Source of the DNA: Planctomycetota bacterium
GTDB taxonomy: Bacteria > Planctomycetota > B15-G4
Direction: 5' to 3'
DNA length: 64,000 bases
Assembly: GCA_020638905.1 (NCBI GenBank)
Contig: JACKHP010000011.1
Location: 1 to 64,000, forward strand
Numbering within the stretch: the stretch's first letter is position 1; every line of letters starts with the position of its first letter. The notes beneath the pieces were generated by a model, which saw only the letters and a list, made by a program, of their open reading frames with translations, searched no databases and was not told where the DNA came from. The translations under genes and the position numbers were made by a program. Shown in pieces: positions 7,488 to 18,545 of the stretch.

Positions 7488-9535
7488 ACGCCTTCGCGAT
7501 GCCGCTCGACGTCGCGCTCGACCTGCTCGCGCGGCACGGTCCCGCGCTGGTCACAGCCGTGACCCTCGTGCTGCTCGCCGGACTCGTCGCGTCGCGCGGC
7601 ACCCGTGCCGTGGTGGCCGCCCAGCGCGCGGGCGAGGTCGCGCTGCTCGCGGCGCTGCTCGTCGTTCCGCTCGGACTTCTGCCGTTGCCGCGCCCGGCAT
7701 GGCTCGACGCGAGCGGTGCATGGAGCGCGGCCGTCTCCGCATGCGGTCTCGCGTCGAGCGCCGCCGACGCATCGCCCGCTCCAGCCGTCGACGCGTGGCG
7801 CGCGCCGTCCGCCGTGGGACCGACGCACGACAGGGGCGGCCCGACGACCGATGCGGAGGTCGCCGACACCGCACCCGGGTCAGGCAGACCCTCGACCGAT
7901 GCGGGAGGCGCGGACGCCCTGCGAGACCTCGACGCGCACGTCGTCCGCCGCGCGTCCGGCCGGGCCCGCGGGGAAGGCCTCGCGCTCGACGCCGCGGGGC
8001 CTGGCGCGCTGCGGGCGGGCGACTCCGCGCACGCTCCGTCGCCGGACGCTCCGGCGTCCCCGCGTGGCTGGATCGCCCGCACGCTCGCGGGCGCGTACCT
8101 GCTCGGCGTGTTGCTCGCGACGGCCTGGCTGGTGAGTGGCGTGTGGCGTCTCGCGCGCATCCTGCGCGAAGCACGTCCCGCGCCGGACGACGTGCGCGCG
8201 CTGCTGCCGTCCGGCGCCACGACGCGGCGGGTGCGCGTGCTCGTGTCGCCGCGCGCGGTGGCGCCGTTCTGCGTCGGCTGGCTGCGGCCGGTGATCGTCC
8301 TGCCCGAGTCGCTGCTGCGCGCGCCGTCGCGCCGCGTGCTGCGGCACGTCGTGCTGCACGAGTTCGGGCACGTGCGCCAGCACGACGGCCGCGGACGCCT
8401 GCTCTCGGCCTGCGCGCTGACGCTGCTCTGGTTCCATCCGCTGGCGCACCTGCTGCGCCGACGCGTGCGTCTGCTCTCGGAGCTCGTGGCGGACGAGCTT
8501 GCGGCGCGCTCCTCGTCTCCGTCGTCGTACGCCGCCGACCTGCTCGAGCTCGCGGGCTCGCTCCCGGTGCGCGGCGTCCCGCTCCCTGCGTCGACCGTCC
8601 TGCGACGGCGGTCCGACCTCTCCGTGAGGATCCCCATGCTGCTCCATCGCGACGTCCCGTTGTCCCTGCGTTGCTCCCCCGCGCGCCGTCTCGCGCACTC
8701 GCTGTTCGGCGCGGGCTCGCTCGTGCTGGCCTTCGCGCTGCTCGGCGCGCCGCCCGCCGTGGCGCAGGACGCATCGTCCGCCGAGATCGAGGCGCTGCGC
8801 GCCGAGCGCGATGCGCTGCAGGTCCAGCAGGACGCCCTGCGCGCGGAGGTCGAAGCGCTGCACGCGACGCTGCGCGAGCTCATGGCCGCGGTCGATCCGC
8901 GCGCCGGCGGTTCGCACCCCGACGGGCCCACGACCGACGCGCTCGCCCCGCGCTCCGAGGGCGACCCGATCACCGAGGGCTCGCTGCGACAGCTCCGCGA
9001 GCTCTCCTACCTCGAGCCGCCCGGGACGGTCGACCAGCCCGTCGGCGACGACGATCCGTCGCACTCCGGTCTGCACCTGCTCGATTCCCTCTACCGGCAG
9101 CCGCCGCAGGGCGACAGCGGGTCGGCCCCGCCTGAGCAGCGATCGACGTCGCGGACGGACATGCCCGTCGTGGATCCTTCCGCCGGATACGGGTCCGGTG
9201 CGGGCGCGCTGCTCGACGCGGCCTCGCTGCTCGACCTCGTGAACCAAGCCATCGATCTCGAAGTCGAACTCGAGCAGGCCACGTCCGAGCTCGCACGCCA
9301 GGGACCGCTCGTCGAGCGTGGTCTCGTCTCGCGGGGGGAGCACGACCGCGCCGTGCGCCAGCACCACGCGACGGAGCGCAAGCTCGCTGCGGTGCGCGTC
9401 CTGCTGCGCGGCGAGTTCGAGGCCACGCAGTTCGAGGCCGATCCCTACACCGGACGCGACGATCTCGACGGCTCCGAACTGGCCACCCTGCGCCGTCTCG
9501 AAGCGCGCCTCGAGATCCTCCGTTCGGCGCTCTGA
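7484..9535 (+). CDS. BlaR1-like M56 membrane metallopeptidase with coiled-coil tail
   Basis: A 683-residue protein starting at GTG 7484, inside the stop of the BlaI gene. Hydrophobic segments lie near residues 18-35, 45-65, 200-225 and 305-325. The zinc site is HEFGH (His292, Glu293, His296), with a downstream ELVADE (Glu333) as the likely third ligand, as in M56. The stretch between segments 2 and 3 (about 70-195) is long and low-complexity. There is no penicillin-binding sensor domain: after a fourth hydrophobic segment (about 405-428) come a long coiled coil (EIEALRAERDALQVQQ and on) and a second helical region near 590-680. The sensor part is therefore unlike BlaR1 and probably reads another envelope signal. 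Confidence 0.85.
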   Translation: MNAFAMPLDVALDLLARHGPALVTAVTLVLLAGLVASRGTRAVVAAQRAGEVALLAALLVVPLGLLPLPRPAWLDASGAWSAAVSACGLASSAADASPAPAVDAWRAPSAVGPTHDRGGPTTDAEVADTAPGSGRPSTDAGGADALRDLDAHVVRRASGRARGEGLALDAAGPGALRAGDSAHAPSPDAPASPRGWIARTLAGAYLLGVLLATAWLVSGVWRLARILREARPAPDDVRALLPSGATTRRVRVLVSPRAVAPFCVGWLRPVIVLPESLLRAPSRRVLRHVVLHEFGHVRQHDGRGRLLSACALTLLWFHPLAHLLRRRVRLLSELVADELAARSSSPSSYAADLLELAGSLPVRGVPLPASTVLRRRSDLSVRIPMLLHRDVPLSLRCSPARRLAHSLFGAGSLVLAFALLGAPPAVAQDASSAEIEALRAERDALQVQQDALRAEVEALHATLRELMAAVDPRAGGSHPDGPTTDALAPRSEGDPITEGSLRQLRELSYLEPPGTVDQPVGDDDPSHSGLHLLDSLYRQPPQGDSGSAPPEQRSTSRTDMPVVDPSAGYGSGAGALLDAASLLDLVNQAIDLEVELEQATSELARQGPLVERGLVSRGEHDRAVRQHHATERKLAAVRVLLRGEFEATQFEADPYTGRDDLDGSELATLRRLEARLEILRSAL

Positions 9536-9543
9536 GCGAACCC

Positions 9544-9578
9544 GGCGGACGTCGCACGCGCCCCGCGCGGCGTCCGCC
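9544..9578. terminator. Bidirectional hairpin between convergent genes
   Basis: GGCGGACG (9544-9551) pairs with CGTCCGCC (9571-9578) over a 19-base loop. It sits in the 47-base gap between the convergent ends of the M56 gene and the RNase Z-like gene. There is no T-run on either side. Confidence 0.45.
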
Positions 9579-9582
9579 GACG

Positions 9583-10413
9583 CTACACCGGAAGTCCGGC
9601 CAGCATCGGCTGCACGCGCTCGCGCAGGCCAACGGGCAGCCTGGCGTCCAGGATGCGACGCACCTCGCCGCGGCGGTAGCGCGGCGAGACGTGGCTGAGC
9701 AGGATCGCCTCGTTCTCGAGCAGGTGCGCGCGCTCCAGCACCTCGTCGAGGTGCACGTGTCCCTTGTCGCGGGCCTGCTCGACGCTCACGCGCTCGTCGA
9801 GGAAGGTGCACTCGAGGATCAGCCGGCGCGCGGTGCGCACGACCTCGTGCTCGAGCACCTCGATGCGCGCGTCGCCGCTGAACGCCAGCTCGGGCGTCTC
9901 GACCACGCGCGTGACGTCGCGTCCCTCGTCGACGGCGAGGCGCCGCACCTCGGCCACCTCGAGCCCGACGTACTCGTCGCGCAGCTTCTTCTTGCGGCTG
10001 GAGACCGCGTAGCCCTGGCACAGGATGCGGTGCGGCGAGCGGAACGGACGCACCACCATGCCGTTCGGCAGCACGTGCTCGTCGCCGATCCCGAGCGGCA
10101 CGAGCGTGTGCGGCAGGTCGGAGCGGTCGAGCCGGCGCCAGACGTCGAACAGGTCGGCGAACGCGCGCTCGTCCTCTCTCGGGACGACGTACACGGGCGG
10201 CGGCATGTGCCGCAGAGCGCGCGTGGCGCAGTGCGACGCGACGCCCCCCATGTGGTCCATGTGCGAGTGGGTGAACAGGATCGTCGAGCAGCCCACCGAC
10301 GCCTCGGGGCAGCGTCCGACGTCGAACGCGAGCCGCCAGCGCGGGACGGTGAGGCAGGTCTGGACGCCCCCCACCGAGAGTCCGCCGATGCGCAGCCCGA
10401 GGAGTTCGACCAT
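9583..10413 (-). CDS. RNase Z-like metallo-beta-lactamase-fold hydrolase
   Basis: A 276-residue protein with the metal signature THSHMDHMGG (about residues 48-57), the tRNase Z form of HxHxDH. Further support: GDEHVLPNG, FRSPHRI (motif with His), FSGDARIE (Asp ligand), LILECTFLDE and HVHLDEVL, all in family order. RNase Z enzymes cut the 3' trailer of tRNA precursors; short plant- and archaeal-like relatives without the exosite arm also occur. I see no flexible arm, so tRNA processing is not assured. It follows the acetyl-CoA synthetase gene on the same strand with a 10-base gap, which suggests co-transcription. Confidence 0.75.
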   Translation of the reverse strand: MVELLGLRIGGLSVGGVQTCLTVPRWRLAFDVGRCPEASVGCSTILFTHSHMDHMGGVASHCATRALRHMPPPVYVVPREDERAFADLFDVWRRLDRSDLPHTLVPLGIGDEHVLPNGMVVRPFRSPHRILCQGYAVSSRKKKLRDEYVGLEVAEVRRLAVDEGRDVTRVVETPELAFSGDARIEVLEHEVVRTARRLILECTFLDERVSVEQARDKGHVHLDEVLERAHLLENEAILLSHVSPRYRRGEVRRILDARLPVGLRERVQPMLAGLPV

Positions 10414-10423
10414 CGCGCGCCGG

Positions 10424-12397
<1,974 letters not shown>

Positions 12398-12687
12398 GGG
12401 AAGCGCCTCGCGGAACCGACGGGATCGACGACGGACGCGCACCGGACCCGGGTTGCTCCGTCCGTCGGAGGGAGCAGAGCGTAACCCGACCCGCGCGTCG
12501 CGGCGAGGGGCGCGCGTCCCACGGCCTGCGGACAGGATCGCGCGCGTCTGCCCACTGCTGCGCAGGGTCCGTCGCGCGCCGGGGCGCGAGAATCGGCGGC
12601 GGCGGACGGACGGCGTCCGCGGCTCGGGCCCGCGTCCTCGCGGTGCGGCCCCGCGCGCTCGGCCATCCCCGCGAGCGGAGGCCCGTC

Positions 12688-13119
12688 ATGACCATCGGAA
12701 GGATCTGCCGGCGCGAGGTCGACCTCGCACGCGGCGACGAATCGGCCCTGGCCGCCGCGCAACGCATGGCGACGCGCAACGTGGGCTCGCTGCTCGTGCT
12801 GGACGGCGCGCGCCGTCCGGTGGGCATCCTCACCGATCGCGACATCGCGCTGCGGCTGGTGGCCGCCGGACGGGACGCCTACACCACCACGGTGGCCGCG
12901 ATCATGACCTCGGAGCCGCACGTGGTGAGCGAGCAGACCCCGATCGAGGACGCGCTGGCGGTCATGCGCGCCCACGGCATGCGCCGCCTGCCCGTGGTCG
13001 ACCGCGCGGGCGCGCTGGTCGGGGTCGTCTCGCTCGACGACGTCGTCGAGCTGCTGGCCGACGAGTTCGACGACGTGCGCCGCCTGCTCGACAAGACCTC
13101 GCCGCGCGCGCTCACCTGA
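12688..13119 (+). CDS. Tandem CBS-domain protein
   Basis: A 143-residue protein; ATG 12688 is supported by GGAGG at 12677-12681. It consists only of two CBS motifs: ARGDESALAAAQRMATRNVGSLLVLDG...PVGILTDRDIALRLVA and MTSEPHVVSEQTPIEDALAVMRAHGMRRLPVVD...LVGVVSLDDVVELLA. Such stand-alone pairs bind adenine nucleotides and act as energy or redox sensors for other proteins. The GILTDRD and GVVSLDD blocks carry the conserved Asp/Thr ligands for ribose or phosphate. No partner is fused, and the closest candidate is the divergent acetyl-CoA synthetase, itself an AMP-linked enzyme; that link is only speculative. The 12398-12687 interval shows only scattered short dyads. Confidence 0.88.
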   Translation: MTIGRICRREVDLARGDESALAAAQRMATRNVGSLLVLDGARRPVGILTDRDIALRLVAAGRDAYTTTVAAIMTSEPHVVSEQTPIEDALAVMRAHGMRRLPVVDRAGALVGVVSLDDVVELLADEFDDVRRLLDKTSPRALT

Positions 13120-13131
13120 GCGGCGCCCGCC

Positions 13132-13161
13132 TCAGAGGTCGTACAGTCAGAGGTCGTACAG
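13132..13161. repeat. 15-bp perfect tandem duplication covering a stop codon
   Basis: TCAGAGGTCGTACAG occurs twice in a row, at 13132-13146 and 13147-13161. On the minus strand it encodes LYDL plus the TGA stop of the GT39 gene, so the last five codons including the stop are duplicated in frame. Confidence 0.9.
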
Positions 13162-14697
13162 GACGAGCGACGCGCCCGGCGCCTCGAACGTCTCGAGCCG
13201 CGTCCCGAGCGTGTCGAGCAGGGCCAGGATCGCCACGCGCTCGTCGCCGTACTCCGCCTCGTGGACGTGGCTGAACAGGATCCAGGCGCGTCCGTGTCCG
13301 ACGAGGCAGCGCAGCGACAGCTCCTGGTCTTCGAAGCGAGGGGAACGCGGCGCACCGAAGGCGACCACGAACGCCGAGTCGTCGAAGCGTCCGACGGTGC
13401 GCGCGTAGTACTCGTAGGCCGGACGCGCTCCGTAGTAGATCCACAGCCGGTCGCCCGGCTGTGCGTGCTCGGCGAGGTGCGCGAGGCAGTCGTCGACCTC
13501 CTCGCGCACGGGACCGTACTGCAGGACGTCGGCGGCACCCGCCAGCGGCCACAGCAGCAGGCCGCCCAGCAGCACGACGCCCGCGCCCCGCGCCGTGCGT
13601 TCGCCCGACTCGCGCAGCGCTCCGATGCCGCACCCGGCCAGCAACGCGAGCAGCGGCGCGCCGAACAGCAGCAGCCGTCCCTGCAGCGGATAGAGCCCCG
13701 AGGCCGACGCGAGCGCAGCCACGGCGAACGGCAGCACGAAGATCCCGGCCATGCGCCGGTCGCGCCTCCAGAGTGCGACCGCTCCCACGGCCGACGCGGC
13801 GAACAGCAACATGCCGGCGCGTGTGCCGACGTCGAGCGCGTCGGTGTACGGAGAGCGCAGCGGGTCGCGGAACACGCTGAAGAAGATCTCGAGCGTGACC
13901 CGCAGGTCCTCGCCGGTCGTGGGCGGGAACGGCAGGAAGGCCGCCTTCGACTGCCAGTAGGACTCGAGGTTCGGGTTGGCCAGCAGCACGCGCAGGAAGA
14001 CGAACTGCGCCGCGAAGCTCGCCACCCAGACCGCCGCCACCAGCACCCGGGCACGCAGGGCGCGCGTGCGTCGCGCCAGCAGGTCGCCCAGCATGACGCT
14101 CGTGCCGCAGCCGGCCAGCACGAACGCGGCGGGGATCGAGAACCAGACCGAGACCGCCCCCACCACGGCGAGCAGGGCCAGCCGTCCGCGCGACGGCAGC
14201 TCGTCGGCCCCGGGACGGACCGCGTCGAGGTGCAGCGCCACGATGACCAGCGCGAAGAGCGCGTCGAAGGTGTACGGCTTGAACTCGCTCGACTGGTAGA
14301 TCACCGCCGGCATGAGGGCGTAGATCGCGAGCGCCACGATCGCGGCCCGCTCGCCGAGCTCCCTGCGCGCCACGCGCAGGACGAGCGGCAGCGTCACGAG
14401 CGCGGCCAGGAAGGCCGGCGCGCGCAGCGCCCGCTCGCCCGTGCCGAACAGCATGGTGAGCAGCTTCGACAGCATGAGCCATGCCAGCGGCGCGCCCTGG
14501 TCCCAGTCGAGGGGACGCAGCAGACCGGCGAACCCGCGCGGGACGACGTTCAGCGCGAGCATGGCCTCGTCGATCCACAGGGCGCGGCCGCCGAACTGGA
14601 CGCGCACGCGCAGCGCCACCCCCAGGGCGAGCACCAGCAGCACGATCAGTCCGCTGCGTCCCGGGCGGCTCCCGGCGGAGGCGGTCGGTTCGGTCAT
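13147..14697 (-). CDS. GT39/ArnT-like membrane glycosyltransferase
   Basis: A 516-residue polytopic protein; ATG 14697 (MTEPTASAG) is preferred to an upstream in-frame ATG because the latter adds a polar, Arg-rich stretch that is not typical. It follows the PMT/GT39 pattern: first transmembrane segment, then an outside loop with WIDEAMLALNVV (the catalytic Asp-Glu), DQGAPLAWLM, and about nine more hydrophobic segments, ending in a soluble part with YYGARPAYEYYARTVGRF. Enzymes of this fold move a sugar from a polyprenyl-phosphate donor to protein or lipid in the periplasm. The acceptor cannot be told. The end of the gene carries a tandem duplication that includes the stop. Confidence 0.82.
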   Translation of the reverse strand: MTEPTASAGSRPGRSGLIVLLVLALGVALRVRVQFGGRALWIDEAMLALNVVPRGFAGLLRPLDWDQGAPLAWLMLSKLLTMLFGTGERALRAPAFLAALVTLPLVLRVARRELGERAAIVALAIYALMPAVIYQSSEFKPYTFDALFALVIVALHLDAVRPGADELPSRGRLALLAVVGAVSVWFSIPAAFVLAGCGTSVMLGDLLARRTRALRARVLVAAVWVASFAAQFVFLRVLLANPNLESYWQSKAAFLPFPPTTGEDLRVTLEIFFSVFRDPLRSPYTDALDVGTRAGMLLFAASAVGAVALWRRDRRMAGIFVLPFAVAALASASGLYPLQGRLLLFGAPLLALLAGCGIGALRESGERTARGAGVVLLGGLLLWPLAGAADVLQYGPVREEVDDCLAHLAEHAQPGDRLWIYYGARPAYEYYARTVGRFDDSAFVVAFGAPRSPRFEDQELSLRCLVGHGRAWILFSHVHEAEYGDERVAILALLDTLGTRLETFEAPGASLVLYDL

Positions 14698-14922
14698 GGA
14701 TCGATGGGCGCGGGGACGAGCCACTCCTGCAGGCGGACGGGCACAGGATACCGATCGGGACGCGACTCCTCGCAGGCTCGCGCGCCGCCCGTCACCCGAC
14801 GTCGCCGTCGCATCGACACCGACGCGGCTCCCCACGTGCACGGCGTCCGGGTCCGCCGTGCGGACGATCCTGGGCGCGGGTTGCTAGACTCCGCGCCGAA
14901 GCCCCCCCGTGAGGAGTTGCCC

Positions 14923-15828
14923 ATGTCCCGTCCCCTCGGCCTGCTCGCCGTGCTCTCGCTGACCGCCGCCGTGCCGGCGCTGCTGCCCGCCGCGCAGGAG
15001 GTCGACGTGACCACGATCCCCGTGGCCGACGGCGTCTCGATGCTCATGGGCAAGGGCGGCAACGTGGGCGTGGTCGTGGGCGAGCAGGGCGTGCTCATGA
15101 TCGACAGCCAGTTCGCCGACATGACCGGCAAGCTCACCGCGGCCGTGGGCGCGCTCACCGACCGTCCCGTGAAGTACCTGCTCAACACGCACTGGCACTT
15201 CGACCACACCGGCGGCAACGAGAACCTGGGCAAGGCGGGCGTGGTGGTCGTGGCGCACGACAACGTCCTGGCGCGCATGTCGGTCGACCAGGAGATGCCG
15301 GCCTTCGACCGCACCGTCGAGGCGGCGCCCGACGTGGCGCGTCCGGTGATCACGTTCGCCGACGAGGCCACCTTCCACCTCGCGGGCAAGACGCTGCGCT
15401 GCATCCACGTGGCGAACGCGCACACCGACGGCGACGTGATCGTGCACGACGTCGAGGACGACGTCTTCCACGCCGGCGACACCTTCTTCAACGGCTTCTA
15501 CCCGTTCATCGACGCCGGCTCGGGCGGCGGCATCGACGGCATGATCGCCGCCGACGACGTGCTGCTCGGCCTGGCCGACGCCGACAGCAAGATCATCCCC
15601 GGGCACGGCCCGCTGGGGACGAAGGCCGAGCTGCGCGCCTTCCGCGACATGCTCGCCACGGTCGCCGAGCGCGTGCACGGCATGCTCGCCGCCGGCAAGT
15701 CGAAGGAGCAGATCGTCGCCGCCAAGCCCACCGCCGACCTCGACGCCGAGTGGGGCGACGGCTTCATGGCCCCCGACGACTGGGTCGGCATCGTGGTCGA
15801 CGGCATCGTCGCGCGTACCGGCAAGTAG
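14923..15828 (+). CDS. Secreted metallo-beta-lactamase-fold hydrolase (B1-like)
   Basis: A 301-residue protein; ATG 14923 with GAGGAG at 14911-14916. A signal peptide covers residues 1-24 (LLAVLSLTAAVPALLPAA). The zinc motif is THWHFDHTGG, with a later HTDGDVIVH (His), HAGDTFFNGFYPF (Asp ligand) and IIPGHGPLG (last His). This order and the HAGDTFFNG form match the subclass-B1-like/quinoprotein-relay group of secreted MBL proteins (MBL fold, SoxH-like). Those with IPGHGPLG are often of unknown substrate and may cleave lactones, thioesters or sulfur compounds rather than beta-lactams. All metal ligands I can check are present. It is convergent with the FkbM gene. Confidence 0.85.
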   Translation: MSRPLGLLAVLSLTAAVPALLPAAQEVDVTTIPVADGVSMLMGKGGNVGVVVGEQGVLMIDSQFADMTGKLTAAVGALTDRPVKYLLNTHWHFDHTGGNENLGKAGVVVVAHDNVLARMSVDQEMPAFDRTVEAAPDVARPVITFADEATFHLAGKTLRCIHVANAHTDGDVIVHDVEDDVFHAGDTFFNGFYPFIDAGSGGGIDGMIAADDVLLGLADADSKIIPGHGPLGTKAELRAFRDMLATVAERVHGMLAAGKSKEQIVAAKPTADLDAEWGDGFMAPDDWVGIVVDGIVARTGK

Positions 15829-15834
15829 GACCGC

Positions 15835-15853
15835 GCGGGACGGCGCGTCCCGC
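15835..15853. terminator. Short bidirectional hairpin
   Basis: GCGGGAC (15835-15841), loop GGCGC, GTCCCGC (15847-15853) lies in the 31-base gap between the convergent MBL and FkbM genes. There is no T-run, so termination is likely but not shown. Confidence 0.5.
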
Positions 15854-15859
15854 CCGCCG

Positions 15860-16645
15860 TCAGCGCACGTGCGCGAAGGCCGGATCGTCGGCGACGAAGA
15901 AGTCGTCGACGACCTGCTGGCGCACGAAGCGGTAGCCGTGCGACGCGAGCAGCTCCCTGATCTGGCCGCGCTTCGGCTCCTCGCCGTTGTGCTCGATCGT
16001 CCAGGCGCCCACGCGCACGCGCTCGAACGGGAAGCCGCGCAGCACCGCGAGCTCGCTGCCCTCGGTGTCGACGCTCACGAAGTGGACGAACCCCGGCGCG
16101 CCCACCCGGCCGAGCAGCTCGCGCAGCGTGGTCGTCACGAGCTCGACGTTGCCGGCCGCGCGCACCGCGTCGTGCTCGCGCCAGCGTCCCAGGCTGCGCT
16201 CGATGCCGCCCAGCGAACCCGCGGCGCGGAAGGTCACGCGCTCGCCGGCCGTGTCGGAGACGACCTCGCGCAGCAGCGTGGCGCGCCGCGCGTCCCAGTC
16301 GCCCGTGGGGAAGGGATCGACGGCGAAGCCCGTCCAGCCGGCCTGCTCGAGGGCCTCGGTGTTCGAGCCCAGCACGGCGTCGCCGGCCCCCACGTCGACG
16401 AACACCCCGTCGCGCAGGCCCGGGTAGACGACGTCCAGCACCCACGCGTCCTGGCCGAACTGCGCGTGCAGCGGACGCAGCCCGCACGCGTCGAGCAGCG
16501 CCAGCCGCAGCGACGGCGGCGGCGCCGACGGGAAGCCCGGGAAGCGCGCCGCGAAGTGCGCCTCGAGCGCGAAGCGTCCCACCGGCGCGAGCATCACGGC
16601 GGCGCACACGACGCGCAGCACGATCGACGCGCGGCGCGAGGTCAC
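15860..16645 (-). CDS. FkbM-family methyltransferase
   Basis: A 261-residue protein starting at GTG 16645, overlapping the modC stop (GTGA). Residues about 7-25 are hydrophobic (VLRVVCAAVMLAPVGRFAL), so it may be membrane-anchored. The SAM site appears as FVDVGAGDAVLGSNTEALE and GFAVDPFPTGD, followed by VDTEGSELAVLRGFPFE, the hallmark of FkbM enzymes, which O-methylate sugars or polyketides. No glycan cluster surrounds it except the GT2 and glgC genes further up the same strand. Translational coupling to modC is seen directly, but a role in molybdenum handling is not evident. Confidence 0.82.
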   Translation of the reverse strand: MTSRRASIVLRVVCAAVMLAPVGRFALEAHFAARFPGFPSAPPPSLRLALLDACGLRPLHAQFGQDAWVLDVVYPGLRDGVFVDVGAGDAVLGSNTEALEQAGWTGFAVDPFPTGDWDARRATLLREVVSDTAGERVTFRAAGSLGGIERSLGRWREHDAVRAAGNVELVTTTLRELLGRVGAPGFVHFVSVDTEGSELAVLRGFPFERVRVGAWTIEHNGEEPKRGQIRELLASHGYRFVRQQVVDDFFVADDPAFAHVR

Positions 16646-17850
16646 ACGAGCTCCGGCGACGCGCCGCCCGCCACGCTCACGCTCTTGACGCGCGCCAGCA
16701 GCTCGACGCCCGGACGCAGCTCGAGCTGGCGCAGCGAGCGCTTCGTGATGCGCGCCAGGAGCAGGCGTCCGCCGACGGTCTGCAGCCGCAGCACCACGCC
16801 GCCGCGGGCCTCGTGCACCGAGACGAGCCGCGCCGGCAGCTCGTTGAGGATGCTGCTGCGTTCGCCGGCGGCGAGCGCCACCGAGACGTCGCGGGCGTGC
16901 ACGAGCAGCTCGACCGTCGTCCCCGGCGCGAGGTCGAGCGCGCGCACGAAGAGCGCCGCGCCGTCGAGCGACAGCTCGCTGAGCTCGTCGCCGGGGTGAT
17001 GGCGTGCGACGCGGCAGCCGTGCAGCGAGACCGAGAGGCCCTCGTCGTCGGTGGCGGCGCCCACGTCGGGCAGGAGCGCGTCGAGCCCGCCGGCGGCGCG
17101 CACGCGTCCGGCGTCGAGCCACACGAGGGCGTCGCACAGGCGCGCCACCTCGGACAGCGCGTGGCTCACGTAGAGCACGGGGATGCCGAAGTGCCGCGGC
17201 AGCGCGGCGAGGCGCGGCAGGATGCGCGCGCGCGCCTCGACGTCGAGGGCCGAGAGCGGCTCGTCCATGAGCAGCAGCCGCGGACTCGTGAGCAGCGCGC
17301 GCCCGATCGCCACGCGCTGGCGCTCGCCGCCCGAGAGCGATCCGACGCGGCGCGCGAGCAGCGCGTCCAGGCCGAACCACCCGACCACGTCGTCGAAGCG
17401 CACCCGTCGATCGGAGCGCGGGACACGCCGCTCGCCGAAGCGCAGGTTGCCGCGCACGTCGAGGTGCGCGAAGAGCTGCGCGTCCTGGAACACGTAGCCC
17501 ACCGGCCGCATCCACGGCGGACGGAACACGCGCCGCGACGGAGCGTCGTCGTGCCAGGTCTCGCCGTCGACCACGAGCCGCCCGCGGGCGTCGGGCTCGA
17601 GGCCCGCGAGGCAGCGCAGCAGCGTCGTCTTGCCCGCGCCGGACGGTCCGAAGAGCGCGCACGCCCCGCGTCCGTCGAGAACGAACGACGCGTCGAGCGA
17701 GAAGCCGCCGCGCGCGAGCCGGAACGCGGCCTGCACGAACGGCGCCTGCGCGGGCTCGCCGCCCGACGCCGCCGTCCCGTCGGCCAGCGGCGCGCGCGCC
17801 TCGCCCGCCGACGCGCGCGCGCCGTCCCTCGCGACGTCGTGCGCGCTCAC
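16642..17850 (-). CDS. modC: Molybdate ABC transporter ATP-binding protein
   Basis: A 402-residue protein from GTG 17850, overlapping the modB stop. The first ~48 residues are a low-complexity lead not typical of ModC. Then come Walker A GPSGAGKTT, a Q-loop FQDAQLFAHLDV, the signature LSGGERQRVAIGRALL, Walker B LLLMDEPLSALD and the switch His in YVSHALSE. The C-terminal ~130 residues hold a MOP/TOBE-like molybdate-binding domain (LVHARDVSVALAAGERSSILNELPARL). It supplies energy for molybdate import with ModA and ModB, encoded just upstream. Possible starts inside the low-complexity lead cannot be excluded. Confidence 0.92.
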   Translation of the reverse strand: MSAHDVARDGARASAGEARAPLADGTAASGGEPAQAPFVQAAFRLARGGFSLDASFVLDGRGACALFGPSGAGKTTLLRCLAGLEPDARGRLVVDGETWHDDAPSRRVFRPPWMRPVGYVFQDAQLFAHLDVRGNLRFGERRVPRSDRRVRFDDVVGWFGLDALLARRVGSLSGGERQRVAIGRALLTSPRLLLMDEPLSALDVEARARILPRLAALPRHFGIPVLYVSHALSEVARLCDALVWLDAGRVRAAGGLDALLPDVGAATDDEGLSVSLHGCRVARHHPGDELSELSLDGAALFVRALDLAPGTTVELLVHARDVSVALAAGERSSILNELPARLVSVHEARGGVVLRLQTVGGRLLLARITKRSLRQLELRPGVELLARVKSVSVAGGASPELV

Positions 17851-18542
17851 GGCCGGACGCCTCGGTCGCGCGGCGCGGCCGACGGTCCGCCGCCGAGCAG
17901 GTGCGCCGCGAGCAGCACGCAGAACGCGAAGCCCAGCAGCACGAGCGACGTGGCGTGCGCGCGGTCGTAGTCCATGCGCTCGACGGCCTCGAAGACCGCC
18001 AGCGAGGCGGTGCGCGTGCGTCCCGGGATGTTGCCGCCGAGCATGAGCACCACGCCGAACTCGCCCACCGTGTGCGCGAAGCCCAGCATCGCGGCGGTCA
18101 GGAACGCCGGGCGCGTGAGCGGCACGACCACCGAGACGAAGCGGTCGAGCGGACGGGCGCGCAGCGTCGCCGCGGCCTCGAGCGGACGGCTGCCCAGCGC
18201 GGCGAACGCGTCGCGCAGCGGCGTCACCACGAAGGGCAGTGAGAACACGCACGAGCCCACCACGAGTCCCGGGAAGCTGAACACGAGGCGCGGGCCACCG
18301 AGCGCGTCGACGAGTCGTCCCACGGTGCCTTGCGGGCCGAGCAGCACGAGCAGGTAGAAGCCCAGCACCGTGGGCGGCAACACGAGCGGCAGCGAGACGA
18401 GCGACGAGACGACCGCGCGCGCGAGCGTGCGCCGACGCGCGAGCCACCACGCCAGCGGCGTGCCGAGCACGAGCAGCACGAGCGTGGTCACCGCCGCGAG
18501 CCGCGCCGAGAGCAGGAGTGCCGCGCCGTCGATCGCGTCCAC
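17847..18542 (-). CDS. modB: Molybdate ABC transporter permease
   Basis: A 231-residue membrane protein from GTG 18542, three bases after the modA stop. About five or six transmembrane segments are visible. The EAA-loop region reads DAFAALGSRPLEAAATLRARPLDRFVSVVVPLTRP, which contacts the ATPase. GEFGVVLMLGGNIPGRTRT is the conserved ModB end (GEFG...GNIPGxTxT). It forms the inner-membrane channel for molybdate or tungstate. The gene order modA-modB-modC on one strand is the standard one. Confidence 0.95.
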   Translation of the reverse strand: MDAIDGAALLLSARLAAVTTLVLLVLGTPLAWWLARRRTLARAVVSSLVSLPLVLPPTVLGFYLLVLLGPQGTVGRLVDALGGPRLVFSFPGLVVGSCVFSLPFVVTPLRDAFAALGSRPLEAAATLRARPLDRFVSVVVPLTRPAFLTAAMLGFAHTVGEFGVVLMLGGNIPGRTRTASLAVFEAVERMDYDRAHATSLVLLGFAFCVLLAAHLLGGGPSAAPRDRGVRP

Positions 18543-18545
18543 CGG

